Shown here: positions 34,431 through 43,122 of the stretch, piece after piece
Layout: each line of letters begins with the position of its first letter
Numbering within the stretch: position 1 is the stretch's first letter
Source of the DNA: Cyclobacteriaceae bacterium
GTDB lineage: Bacteria > Bacteroidota > Bacteroidia > Cytophagales > Cyclobacteriaceae
Reading direction: 5' to 3'
DNA: 63,371 nt
Assembly (NCBI GenBank): GCA_015488485.1
Contig: WFNR01000091.1
Coordinates: forward strand, 1-63,371
Notes under the pieces: generated by a model
Seen by the model: the letters and a program-made list of their open reading frames with translations, nothing else
Databases searched by the model: none
What the model was told of the DNA's origin: nothing
Position numbers and translations under genes: made by a program

Positions 34431-35642
34431 TTATCCGGCAACTGCCGCCTCATTCAGTTCTGCTACCTTGGTCAGCGCCTGTTCCAAATCGGCTATAATG
34501 TCTTCCACATCCTCTATGCCTACCGAAAAGCGCACCATTTCATCCGGGATACCGGCTGCAGCCCGCGCCCCGGGCGACAGGCCCGCATGGGTCATAGAGG
34601 CCGGATGCTGTATGAGCGTCTCCACCCCTCCCAACGAAACAGCCAGCAAGGCAAGTTTCACTTCATTCATCAGCGTGATACCAGCCCGTAAGCCGCCTTT
34701 TACGCCAAAGCTCATCATAGTACCGGGGCCGTCCATCTGCCGGGTCGCCAATTCATATTGGGCAAACGAAGGCAAACCCGGGTAAAGCACCCAATCAATC
34801 TGCGGATGGCTTTCCAGCCAGGTGGCTATCTGGCGGGCGCTGGCCTGCGCCTTTTCGATGCGCAGAGCCAGGGTCTTAACACCCCTGGTTACCAGAAAAG
34901 CCTGATGCGGGTCCATATTACTACCCAGCAATACCATATTATGATGTAGCTTGCGATAGATGTCTTCCTCTCGGGCAATCAGGGCGCCTCCCACTATATC
35001 GGCATGGCCGTTGATAAACTTAGTAAGCGAGTGCAGCACCACATCGGCTCCCAGCGCCAACGGGCGCTGCAGATAGGGGCTGCTAAAGGTGTTGTCCACC
35101 ACTGTTATTATGCCGTGCTCGTGCGCCAGGCTGCTGGCTGCGGCAATATCGGTAATACTCATGGTGGGGTTGGCTGGCGTTTCCAGGTAAAGCAGTCGGG
35201 TGTTGGGCCTGATAGCCGCTTTGATATTTGCGATGTCAGAAGTATCTACAAATGTCGTTTCTACACCAAAGCCGGCAAACAACGTTTCGGCCAATGCCCG
35301 GCTGGGACCGTAAACAGCCTGGGCGGAGATCATGTGGTCGCCCTGCCGTAAGAAAGTAGTATAGGCTGTACTCACGGCTGCCATACCCGAGGCCAGCGCC
35401 ACGGCTCCATAACCACCTTCGAGCTCGGCCAGTTTATCCTCCAGCGCCTTGATGGTGGGGTTTGACAGGCGGGTATAAATATAGCCCTGCTCCTGCCCGG
35501 CAAAGCGGGCTGCCCCCTGAGCGGCACTCTCAAAAGCAAATGTGGATGTTTGGTAAATAGGCGTTACGGCACTGCCATACACATCGGGCGGGTCTCCGGC
35601 ATGCACCAGTTTGGTAGCAAATCCTTTGTTTTTGGTCTTCAT
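34431..35642 (-). CDS. PLP-dependent trans-sulfuration enzyme (methionine gamma-lyase-like)
   Basis: 403 residues, Cys/Met metabolism PLP family. Visible: YIYTRLSNPTIKALEDKLAE; PLP contacts in SGMAAVSTA; PLP lysine in LHSLTKFINGHADIVGGAL; and the C-terminal MTHAGLSPGARAAAGIPD and VRFSVGIED. The overall pattern is nearest to methionine gamma-lyase. However, the active-site Cys of classical lyases (YGCT) is Pro-Ser here (VYGPSRALAE), so cystathionine gamma-lyase or synthase activity is equally possible. Stands alone between the radical SAM gene and a divergent lipoprotein. Confidence 0.88.
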   Translation of the reverse strand: MKTKNKGFATKLVHAGDPPDVYGSAVTPIYQTSTFAFESAAQGAARFAGQEQGYIYTRLSNPTIKALEDKLAELEGGYGAVALASGMAAVSTAYTTFLRQGDHMISAQAVYGPSRALAETLFAGFGVETTFVDTSDIANIKAAIRPNTRLLYLETPANPTMSITDIAAASSLAHEHGIITVVDNTFSSPYLQRPLALGADVVLHSLTKFINGHADIVGGALIAREEDIYRKLHHNMVLLGSNMDPHQAFLVTRGVKTLALRIEKAQASARQIATWLESHPQIDWVLYPGLPSFAQYELATRQMDGPGTMMSFGVKGGLRAGITLMNEVKLALLAVSLGGVETLIQHPASMTHAGLSPGARAAAGIPDEMVRFSVGIEDVEDIIADLEQALTKVAELNEAAVAG

Positions 35643-35724
35643 TATGCTTTACTTTAAGGTAGTAATCAAAAGTAGAAAAAACTACCGGTTATACTTGTGA
35701 CCGGGGTCGCATAAAGTTGATAAA

Positions 35725-36474
35725 ATGAAAAGCAAATACCTCTGTTTCCTGCTGCCTTTATACTGGTTTGCCTGCCAACCGGCTGTACCACCTGGCATCG
35801 ATATGACTATCAAAACGCTGCGCTACCAAACGCCCGACTGTCAGCCGGAGCGCGACCCCTGCCTGATGATTGACCTCGATTTTCCGGTATTTACTGGCAA
35901 TGACAGCCTGGCTGTGCAGCAAGCGGCCAATGAAATAACCGGCCTTTATTATGATGTTCTCGGTCAGCAGGGAGGCGGCACCACTGCTGACGAACAAGGG
36001 CTGATGCAAGCAGTAGCCACCCTGGCCAAGACCTTTGACGACTATCGCCATGATTTTCCGGATGACAACACCGGTTGGCAGGTGAACATAAAAGCCAACG
36101 AGCTCTACCGCAACGATACACTTTTGACAGTTGCCGTAAACAGCTTTTGGTTTTTTGGCGGAGCACATGGCAATTACGAAGTGCATTATTTTAATATAAA
36201 CCGGCAGACAGGTCGTTTGTTGAGCCCTGAAAAGCTGGTGCCCGACCTGCAAGCCTTGCGCGAAAAAGCTGAGAAAATATTCCGCCAGAAATACCTGACG
36301 GACGGGACAAACGACTGGGAAGAAGCCGGTTTTAGCTTCACCAACAATACCTTTCAACTACCGCAAAACATGGCTTTTGCCGGTGACAGCATCATTTTGC
36401 ATTACAACCAATACGAGATAGGCCCCTATGCGGCCGGTGATTTTCACTTAAGTGTACCAATAGGCAAACATTAA
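35725..36474 (+). CDS. DUF3298-domain lipoprotein
   Basis: 249 residues. Lipoprotein signal with lipobox WFAC (Cys17). The DUF3298/RsiV-like domain (PF11738) is seen at the end: NSFWFFGGAHGNYEVHYFNI, NRQTGRLLSPEKLV, QYEIGPYAAGDFHLSVPI. The N-terminal half would be the DUF4163-type part. Similar domains in anti-sigma factor RsiV bind lysozyme; here there is no sigma-factor partner or cytoplasmic part, so it is a plain envelope lipoprotein of unknown role, possibly muralytic-enzyme binding. Confidence 0.82.
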   Translation: MKSKYLCFLLPLYWFACQPAVPPGIDMTIKTLRYQTPDCQPERDPCLMIDLDFPVFTGNDSLAVQQAANEITGLYYDVLGQQGGGTTADEQGLMQAVATLAKTFDDYRHDFPDDNTGWQVNIKANELYRNDTLLTVAVNSFWFFGGAHGNYEVHYFNINRQTGRLLSPEKLVPDLQALREKAEKIFRQKYLTDGTNDWEEAGFSFTNNTFQLPQNMAFAGDSIILHYNQYEIGPYAAGDFHLSVPIGKH

Positions 36475-36489
36475 AATTCTGCAATATTT

Positions 36490-36520
36490 TTTGTGTAATT
36501 ATAAAGTATTGCTACCTTTA
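36490..36520 (+). promoter_or_regulatory. Promoter for the phytase-like esterase gene
   Basis: -33 TTTG at 36490-36493, 19-bp spacer, then -7 TACCTTTA at 36513-36520 (one mismatch to TAnnTTTG). The ATG follows 23 bases later. Confidence 0.55.
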
Positions 36521-36543
36521 TCTTGGAAAGAGAACATTCTGGC

Positions 36544-37497
36544 ATGCGTATTCAAGTTTATTGCTGGCTCTTTCTGTTGTTTGGCTTACCAGTTAGCGCC
36601 CAAAAAATCAAATCTCTTGAATTTTTAGGCGCTTATGAGATTCCCTATGGATACCGTTATGAAGGAACGGTGGTAGGTGGCTTATCCGGTATCACTTATC
36701 TGGATGGCTACTATTATGTGGTAGCCGATAAGCCTCCAGCCCGGTTCTATCAAATGACAATCCTTTTTACTGATACACTCGATGTCAAAATCGAAGCGGT
36801 AAAATTGCTTAGGCCAGACTCGGTGTCTGATAGCGAACTTGAGAGCATAATTCCCACCCCGGATGGTTCGGGTTTTTTTCTTTCGGATGAACAAAAAGAA
36901 GGCACCAGGGTGCTTATGGTAAACAAAGAAGGAGAAATACAACAAATGGTCTTACCCGAGAAAGATATCTTTATACCTCTCAGCAACCACAATTCGGGCA
37001 TAGAAGGTATTGCACTTAGTGAAAAGGGCAATTGTTTGTACTATGCTTTTGAACGCCCTACGCTCGACTGCAGCAATCTGGGTTTGGTAAGCATAAAACG
37101 AATAAAGTTGGCAACAGGCTACGAAGCCAGTTGCTATTATTATGAGTTGCACGACCCACCGGTTGACCCGCTTGGCACAAACGGTATTAGTGAAATAATT
37201 TCCATCAACCGCACAGACTTAATGATCATGGAGCGGGCTTATATACCAGGGCAAGGTAATGTTGTGAAGTTGTTTAGTAGCAATGTGCCACCCGAACGTC
37301 ACTATTGTGATGACGATAATTTTACCTTGAAAAGTGAATTAATGTTTGACTTTTCTTCAGTTCCCGGTTTTAAAATTGATAATGCCGAAGGGATGTGCCT
37401 GAATGAGGACGGCTCTATCTTGTATATCGTAACCGACAACAATTTCAACAAAACTCAGCACACCCAAATTGTTGCCCTGGGGGTTAATTATTACTGA
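36544..37497 (+). CDS. Secreted esterase-like / phytase-like beta-propeller protein
   Basis: 317 residues from the ATG at 36544 (MRIQVYCWLFLLFGLPVSAQ), chosen because it begins a clean signal peptide; a TTG seven codons earlier is less likely. The mature part matches the esterase-like-activity-of-phytase family (PF13449): GGLSGITYLDGYYYVVADK, ELESIIPTPDGSGFFLSDE, NSGIEGIALSEKGN, and DNAEGMCLNEDGSILYIVTD. Probably periplasmic, acting on phosphoesters. Ends 2 bp from the convergent alkaline phosphatase, so two possible phosphate-scavenging enzymes are side by side. Confidence 0.82.
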   Translation: MRIQVYCWLFLLFGLPVSAQKIKSLEFLGAYEIPYGYRYEGTVVGGLSGITYLDGYYYVVADKPPARFYQMTILFTDTLDVKIEAVKLLRPDSVSDSELESIIPTPDGSGFFLSDEQKEGTRVLMVNKEGEIQQMVLPEKDIFIPLSNHNSGIEGIALSEKGNCLYYAFERPTLDCSNLGLVSIKRIKLATGYEASCYYYELHDPPVDPLGTNGISEIISINRTDLMIMERAYIPGQGNVVKLFSSNVPPERHYCDDDNFTLKSELMFDFSSVPGFKIDNAEGMCLNEDGSILYIVTDNNFNKTQHTQIVALGVNYY

Positions 37498-37499
37498 TA

Positions 37500-38606
37500 T
37501 TATTGCTTGTCAAGCCCCAGGGCAGTCATCATCTTATCAAAAATGGCCGTATTTTCATAGGTACCCCTAAAAGCTTCAGCTCCCGGTCCGTAGGCATATA
37601 CCGGCACCATTACCCCGGTATGGTAGTCGGTAGAAAAATTGACAGCCGTAGAATCGCCCAACACATCTACATCCAGGAGAGACAAACCACCAGTTTCGTG
37701 GTCGGCTGTGATGATAACCAGGGTATTACCATCCTGGCGGGCAAATTCAAGCACCTGGCCGATAGCTTTATCAAAGTCCAGCAACTCGGTAACTACATAA
37801 CCGATGTTGTTTTCATGGCCACCCCAGTCAATCTGTGAGCCTTCCACCATCAGGAAGAAGCCGTCAGGATCTTGCTTGAGCAACTCTATAGCCTTGGTGG
37901 CTGCATTGGGCAGCATATCGCCACGCCCCAGCGCTACCGGAGGCATGGGGCCTTCGTTGAGCAAAGCGGCCAGCTTACCCGTTTTGATATCGGCCATCGC
38001 AGCCTGGTCGGTTACTACCTGATACCCCCTGGTGGTCAGACTATCGATCAGGTTGAGGCCGTCATCGCGTTTGGCAAAATCGTTATAACCTCCGCCAATA
38101 AATACATCTATATCGGTATCGAGAAAATCACGGGCAATCGCCTGGTAGCTTTTGCGGCTCTCCTCGTGGGCTATAAAGCTGGCCGGAGTAGCATGGGTAA
38201 TGGTACTGGTAGCTACCAAACCGCTGGCCAGGCCGGCATCTTCGGCATAGTGCAAAATAGACTTCACCGGTTGTTTGTTGGCGTCCAGACCAATAGCCCC
38301 GTTGTAGGTTTTTACACCACAAGCCATGGCCGTGCCTCCGGCAGCCGAGTCGGTGATTTTACCCTCTGCATTGTTGGTTTTGGAGAAGCCGATATTATTT
38401 AAGCTTTCCAAATTGAGCGCATGGTCGGCTGCCAGTATGGCCGCCTGAATCTGAGCTACACCCATGCCATCACCTATCATCAATATTACATTGCGCGGCT
38501 TTGCGCTATCTACTGTTTTTTCTACTTCTACCTCCTGCTGACATGCCAAGGCAAAAATTGTCAGTGAAAAGAGAATAAGACTGGTTTTAATAATTTGTCG
38601 CATCAT
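37500..38606 (-). CDS. phoA: Alkaline phosphatase (lipoprotein)
   Basis: 368 residues. Signal peptide ends in a lipobox (FALAC, Cys22), so it is membrane-tethered. Alkaline-phosphatase superfamily: metal site NVILMIGDGMGVAQ, nucleophile Ser in KITDSAAGGTAMACGVKTY, and metal ligands in VEGSQIDWGGHENN, TADHETGGLSL and DYHTGVMVPVYAYG. Releases phosphate from monoesters in the periplasm, feeding an importer such as the PiT at 4.8 kb. Shorter than E. coli PhoA (about 450), a common bacterial size. No Pho box identified. Confidence 0.95.
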   Translation of the reverse strand: MMRQIIKTSLILFSLTIFALACQQEVEVEKTVDSAKPRNVILMIGDGMGVAQIQAAILAADHALNLESLNNIGFSKTNNAEGKITDSAAGGTAMACGVKTYNGAIGLDANKQPVKSILHYAEDAGLASGLVATSTITHATPASFIAHEESRKSYQAIARDFLDTDIDVFIGGGYNDFAKRDDGLNLIDSLTTRGYQVVTDQAAMADIKTGKLAALLNEGPMPPVALGRGDMLPNAATKAIELLKQDPDGFFLMVEGSQIDWGGHENNIGYVVTELLDFDKAIGQVLEFARQDGNTLVIITADHETGGLSLLDVDVLGDSTAVNFSTDYHTGVMVPVYAYGPGAEAFRGTYENTAIFDKMMTALGLDKQ

Positions 38607-38720
38607 AATTGATTGTTTAAAAGTGCGCCAAAGTTAAGAAATCAGCACTCATAGCAAAGTATTTTAGCGCCAACTATTTATCTTCGTTAAAATATTTTAG
38701 CCAAATAAAGGTCTGTATTC

Positions 38721-40361
38721 ATGAAAAAGGCATGGCGTATCTTCCTAATCATGCTAATAGCCCTGCTGGGTTTTGCCCTTACCCCGCCCGGTGGCCGCTA
38801 TTTCGAGATAGCCAAAAATCTGGACATCTTCGCCACTGTTTATCGTGAGGTGAATGAGTATTATGTGGATGAAATTAACCCGACTCAGCTCATGAACAAG
38901 GGCATTAACGGCATGCTGCAAGACCTTGACCCCTATACCAATTATATATCGGAAGACATGATAGAAGACTTCCGTACCGCCAACACCGGGCAATATGCCG
39001 GTATAGGGGCTTCTACCATTACCCTTAACGGCCGCATTTTCGTGACTATGGTGTATGAGGGTTTTTCGGCTTATAAAAACGGCCTGCGCATAGGCGATGA
39101 AATACTGGCCATAGACGGAGTACCGGTAAAAGGCCTTAGCGAAGAGCGTATCGAACAACTCATGAAAGGACAGCTCAAGTCGAGGGTGGGTTTGCAGGTA
39201 AAAAGATTGGGAAGTTCCGACCCTCTAGAACTGGTTTTTGAAAGAGAAAAAATAAAAATCCCCAATGTACCATACAGCAATATGCTTACCGATGAAGTAG
39301 GTTACATCAAGTTCACCGAATTTACTCCCGATGGCTATAAGAATGTGAGAAAAGCCCTGATGGCCCTGATGCGTCAGGGAGCCGATGGTATCGTGCTCGA
39401 CCTGCGTAATAACCTGGGCGGCCTGCTCAACGAAGCCGTAGATATTACCAACCTGTTTATACCGGAAGGCGAACTGGTAGTAGAAACCCGCGGCAAGCTG
39501 GCTAACAATAATTACACCTACAAAACCCGTAATACCCCCCTGGCTCCCGATCTGAAACTAACCGTACTGGTAAACCATATGAGTGCTTCGGCTTCGGAGA
39601 TTGTGGCGGGCACCTTGCAAGACTACGACCGGGCGGTAATTATCGGCAACAAAACCTATGGCAAGGGTCTGGTACAAAATGCCCGCGACCTGCCTTATAA
39701 TGGCAAGGTAAAGATTACCATTGCCAAGTATTACACACCCAGCGGGCGTTGCATTCAGGCTATTGATTATTCTCACAAACAAAACGGGCGGGCGGTACAA
39801 CTACCCGATTCGCTCAAAAAAGCATTCCACACCCGAAATGGCCGGTTGGTATATGATGGCGGAGGAATTGATCCGGAGATTGTGATTGAGGATAAACTTA
39901 CCGGTGGTATTGTAAAAAAATTATACGAAGATGGCTACCTGTATATGTTCGCCCGGCAATACGCCAGCCGGCATGAGACCATTCCGCCTCCCGAATCTTT
40001 TAACCTGAATGATGCTGATTATGCCGATTTTGTCAATTGGGTGATCGATACCGGCTTTACTTACAGCAATCCGCTGCTCAAGGATTTCGAGCAACTGCAG
40101 CAGCACCTGCCTGACAGTACTACCGCTATGCTGGTGACCCGGCTAGGAGAAAACCTGCAAATTGATTTACAAGAAGAGCTCAATCATTATCGGCCCGATC
40201 TGCAGCGCTTGCTGGAAAAGGAAATAGCCGCTTTCTACTATTTGTGGCCCGGTGAGGTGGCAGCCGGCCTGGCCGATGACCCTTACGTGCAGGCAGCCCT
40301 GGAGGTATTGCAAGACCCGCAGCGCTATCAGGCGCTTTTGGCAGGGCCGCAATCTGAATAA
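38721..40361 (+). CDS. ctp: S41-family C-terminal processing peptidase
   Basis: 546 residues. N-terminal membrane helix or signal (1-22), an S41 N-terminal helical part, and a PDZ domain at about 85-175 (YAGIGASTITLNGRIFVTMV, IGDEILAIDGVPVKGL). The protease core has catalytic Ser290 in MSASASEIVAG and Lys315 in NKTYGKGLVQ, 25 residues apart as in Prc. A helical tail of about 140 residues follows. Trims C-termini of periplasmic proteins. Stands alone, with about 110 bp upstream shared with phoA. Confidence 0.94.
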   Translation: MKKAWRIFLIMLIALLGFALTPPGGRYFEIAKNLDIFATVYREVNEYYVDEINPTQLMNKGINGMLQDLDPYTNYISEDMIEDFRTANTGQYAGIGASTITLNGRIFVTMVYEGFSAYKNGLRIGDEILAIDGVPVKGLSEERIEQLMKGQLKSRVGLQVKRLGSSDPLELVFEREKIKIPNVPYSNMLTDEVGYIKFTEFTPDGYKNVRKALMALMRQGADGIVLDLRNNLGGLLNEAVDITNLFIPEGELVVETRGKLANNNYTYKTRNTPLAPDLKLTVLVNHMSASASEIVAGTLQDYDRAVIIGNKTYGKGLVQNARDLPYNGKVKITIAKYYTPSGRCIQAIDYSHKQNGRAVQLPDSLKKAFHTRNGRLVYDGGGIDPEIVIEDKLTGGIVKKLYEDGYLYMFARQYASRHETIPPPESFNLNDADYADFVNWVIDTGFTYSNPLLKDFEQLQQHLPDSTTAMLVTRLGENLQIDLQEELNHYRPDLQRLLEKEIAAFYYLWPGEVAAGLADDPYVQAALEVLQDPQRYQALLAGPQSE

Positions 40362-40469
40362 CAGAGGCAGCTACCACTTATGGATTTATTTAACCAGAAT
40401 CTGCTAAATCATTAGCAATTACCGGCTCTCTGACAGACATTAGTTCCGCATAACCCAACTGTGATAATC

Positions 40470-41900
40470 ATGAGAACCTACTTTTTGCTGCTTCCCTTAC
40501 TATTCACTATCATTAGCCAAAGCGCTGGTGCCCAGGCATACAAGAAACAAATAGTCAACAATCTGGACAAGAAACAGCAGGAGTATGCCGATATGGCCAT
40601 GCAAATCTGGCAATATGCCGAAGTAGGTTATCAGGAGGTGAAAAGCAGCAAGCTACTGCAGGATAAGCTCCGGGGGGCCGGGTTTACTGTTGAAGCAGGC
40701 GTGGCCGGCATCCCCACAGCCTTTGTGGCCTCCTACGGCAGTGGCAAGCCGGTTATCGGTTTACTGGCCGAATTCGATGCCTTACCGGGGCTGTCACAGG
40801 CAGCGGTAACCGAACGTCAGCCAGTTGAGCAAGAAGGTGCCGGGCACGCCTGCGGGCACCACCTGTTTGGCGTGGCCTCGGTAGCAGCCGCTATCGAAGC
40901 CAAAGAGTGGCTGGCGCGCAGCGGTCATAGCGGCACTATCAGACTGTACGGCACCCCGGCCGAAGAAGGTGGGGCCGGTAAAGTGTATATGGTGCGGGCC
41001 GGATTGTTTGACGATGTAGATGCTGTGCTGCACTGGCACCCGGCCGACCGCAACAGCGCCTCGCCTACCTCCTCATTGGCCAATAAGTCGGCCAAATTTC
41101 GTTTTTACGGCTATGCCAGTCACGCTGCGGCAGCTCCGGAGCGCGGTCGCTCGGCACTCGATGCCGTAGAGGCTATGGACTTCATGGCCAACCTGATGCG
41201 CGAGCATGTGCCGGATAAAACACGCATTCACTACATCATTACCAAAGGCGGCACGGCACCCAATATTGTGCCGGAGTTTGCCGAAGTGTTTTATTATGTG
41301 CGCCATCCGCAAATGAGTGAAACAAAGAGCATCTTTGAGCGCCTGGTAAAAATAGCCGAAGGCGCTGCCCTGGGTACCGGCACCCGTATGGAATACGAAG
41401 TAATACATGGTGTGTATAATCTTTTGCCCAATGAGCCTTTGGCACAGGTAATGTACCACAACTTGCAGTATGTGGGTGGTGTACAATACAATGAAGAGGA
41501 AAAGGCTTTTGCCGAGAAAATACAAGCTACCTTTAAAACCAAACAACCCCTGTCATCGGCAGCAGAGATTATGCCCTTCAAAGGCCCTTCGCGACCCTTT
41601 GGCTCTACCGATGTAGGTGATATCAGTTGGTTGGTACCCACTGCCGGTATGTCGGCAGCTACCTGGGTGCCGGGCACCAGTGCCCATAGCTGGCAGGCCG
41701 TGGCGGCCGGTGGCACCACCATTGGCACCAAAGGCATGCTGGTGGCAGCCAAAACCCTGGCGCTGACAGCGGTGGAGCTGTTCAACAGCCCGAAAGTACT
41801 GCAAGAGGCCAAAGCCCAACTGGAGCACCTCCGCGGCCCCGATTTTCACTATGAAGCCCTGCTGGGCGACCGCCCTCCTCCGCTCGATTACCGGAAATAG
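40470..41900 (+). CDS. Secreted M20-family amidohydrolase (AbgB-like)
   Basis: 476 residues from ATG 40470 (MRTYFLLLPLLF, signal peptide ending AGAQ); the frame also opens with GTG three codons earlier. M20 metallopeptidase features: LLAEFDALPGLSQ, GAGHACGHHLFGVASVAAAI, YGTPAEEGGAGKVYMVRAGL, and dimerisation-domain YGYASHAAAAPERGRSALDA. Closest to aminobenzoyl-glutamate hydrolase AbgB and related aminoacylases. Unlike AbgB it is exported, so it acts on amide or N-acyl amino-acid substrates in the periplasm. Substrate unknown; no AbgT transporter nearby. Confidence 0.9.
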   Translation: MRTYFLLLPLLFTIISQSAGAQAYKKQIVNNLDKKQQEYADMAMQIWQYAEVGYQEVKSSKLLQDKLRGAGFTVEAGVAGIPTAFVASYGSGKPVIGLLAEFDALPGLSQAAVTERQPVEQEGAGHACGHHLFGVASVAAAIEAKEWLARSGHSGTIRLYGTPAEEGGAGKVYMVRAGLFDDVDAVLHWHPADRNSASPTSSLANKSAKFRFYGYASHAAAAPERGRSALDAVEAMDFMANLMREHVPDKTRIHYIITKGGTAPNIVPEFAEVFYYVRHPQMSETKSIFERLVKIAEGAALGTGTRMEYEVIHGVYNLLPNEPLAQVMYHNLQYVGGVQYNEEEKAFAEKIQATFKTKQPLSSAAEIMPFKGPSRPFGSTDVGDISWLVPTAGMSAATWVPGTSAHSWQAVAAGGTTIGTKGMLVAAKTLALTAVELFNSPKVLQEAKAQLEHLRGPDFHYEALLGDRPPPLDYRK

Positions 41901-41937
41901 CGGTCGCACAAAAAAATATTGACTAAATGGCGATTTT

Positions 41938-41969
41938 TTTGCAATATACTTGGACATATTGTAATTTAA
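41938..41969 (+). promoter_or_regulatory. Promoter of the small secreted-protein gene
   Basis: TTTG at 41938-41941, 20-bp spacer, TAATTTAA at 41962-41969, close to the TTTG/TAnnTTTG consensus and 18 bases before the ATG at 41988. Confidence 0.6.
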
Positions 41970-41987
41970 CACCCACAAATCAATACC

Positions 41988-42473
41988 ATGAAAAAACTCC
42001 TGATAACCCTGTTTATAGTTGGCCTCACCTCCACCCTGTTGCATGCCCAAACCGACAGCATCAAGGATGCCGACATGAAAATTCAGTTTCAACCTCCCGA
42101 AAGCTGGCAGGCTACCAAAAAAGAAGATGGATACGTGCTTGGCTCGGACAAATTTCAGGGGTTTATGAAAATCAGCGTGCAACCCTTTGCCACCATCAAT
42201 GAATTGCGCAGCGCTATGATGCAAGGCATTGCCCAGCCTGGAGGTGGTGTGCTCACACCGGTTGACAGCCTGCAAAACCTGGGTGAAGTAGGTGTAGCCG
42301 GCCTGTACGAAGGCACCATTGACGGCCAGGATATGCGCTGCTACATGATGGCCCTGATGCCGCCCAGCAAAGGCCGCGCAGCTATTTGTATTTCCGTAGC
42401 ACCCAAGGAGGTGTTTAACCAGTCCAACATCGACCAACTTAAGTTGTTGATGCGCAGCGTGGTCTTTCAATAA
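41988..42473 (+). CDS. Small secreted protein of unknown function
   Basis: 161 residues; signal peptide 1-21 (MKKLLITLFIVGLTSTLLHA, then QTDS). The mature 140 residues start IQFQPPESWQATKKEDGYVL and alternate strands and helices, resembling PsbP-like or DUF1795-type beta sandwiches; no family is assigned with confidence. It has its own promoter and is 185 bp upstream of norC on the same strand. Its link to the nor genes is position only. Confidence 0.7.
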   Translation: MKKLLITLFIVGLTSTLLHAQTDSIKDADMKIQFQPPESWQATKKEDGYVLGSDKFQGFMKISVQPFATINELRSAMMQGIAQPGGGVLTPVDSLQNLGEVGVAGLYEGTIDGQDMRCYMMALMPPSKGRAAICISVAPKEVFNQSNIDQLKLLMRSVVFQ

Positions 42474-42596
42474 GCCGGGTACCTACCCCACCCGCCAACT
42501 TCTACCGCTAATAGCAACCGGTAAAATACCTCACTCTGCCAAAACCTGATGAATATCATTTTATAATGGTTTGATATGTAATAGTTTCACGATTAT

Positions 42597-42620
42597 AAAT
42601 AAGACCATTTAGTCTTATTT
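42597..42620. promoter_or_regulatory. Palindromic operator candidate upstream of norC
   Basis: Perfect inverted repeat: AAATAAGAC (42597-42605), 6-base centre CATTTA, GTCTTATTT (42612-42620). Centred 50 bp before the norC ATG, with no T-run, so a dimer-binding site rather than a terminator. Size and AT-rich symmetry fit Rrf2-family (NsrR-like) or CRP/FNR-family sites. Which regulator binds is inference; no regulator gene is adjacent. Confidence 0.6.
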
Positions 42621-42658
42621 GAGTAAGTAAAATATTTCTAACCAAATAAATGTGAACT

Positions 42659-43090
42659 ATGCTATCAAAAAAACAAGCCAAAGTGTTCTTTTTGGGTGGC
42701 ACCATCTTCTTTTCCCTGATATTTCTGGGACTATCGTACGAATCGGTGACCAAATCTATTCCCAAAAAGACCCATGCCGACCAGATAACCGATGCCGTAA
42801 GGCGCGGTCGTGAAATCTGGGATAAGAACAACTGTATGGGCTGCCACACCATACTGGGTGAAGGCGCCTACTATGCTCCTGAGCTTACGCGGGTGTATTC
42901 GCGCAAGGGAGAAACCTACATCAAAACCGTACTGATGTCAAAGACCCCCTGGGCCCCGCGAGGCCGTAAAATGGTGGCTTACGGTATGACCGAAGAAGAA
43001 GCCAACGATGTGGTGGCTTTCTTTAAATGGGTGAATGAGATGGACCTGAACGGTTTTCCTCCCGAGCCCGACAAAAACCTGCAACCCTAA
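42659..43090 (+). CDS. norC: Nitric oxide reductase subunit C (cytochrome c)
   Basis: 143 residues. Membrane anchor at about 8-28 (VFFLGGTIFFSLIFLGLSY), then a periplasmic cytochrome c domain with the haem site Cys-Met-Gly-Cys-His in KNNCMGCHTILGEGAYYAPE. The axial Met is probably in GRKMVAYGMTEEEA. It passes electrons to NorB, which reduces NO to N2O. The size and anchor match cNOR small subunits. First gene of norCBQDEF, 32 bp before norB. Needs cytochrome c maturation enzymes, not seen here except a possible TlpA helper. Confidence 0.95.
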   Translation: MLSKKQAKVFFLGGTIFFSLIFLGLSYESVTKSIPKKTHADQITDAVRRGREIWDKNNCMGCHTILGEGAYYAPELTRVYSRKGETYIKTVLMSKTPWAPRGRKMVAYGMTEEEANDVVAFFKWVNEMDLNGFPPEPDKNLQP

Positions 43091-43122
43091 CCTAATGTTT
43101 CTAAGCTAAAACTTTTACGACC

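Noticed and set aside
40402-40417. Hairpin TGCTAA-ATCA-TTAGCA after the S41 protease
   Set aside because: Six AT-rich base pairs and no T-run; too weak for a terminator and not conserved evidence of a binding site.
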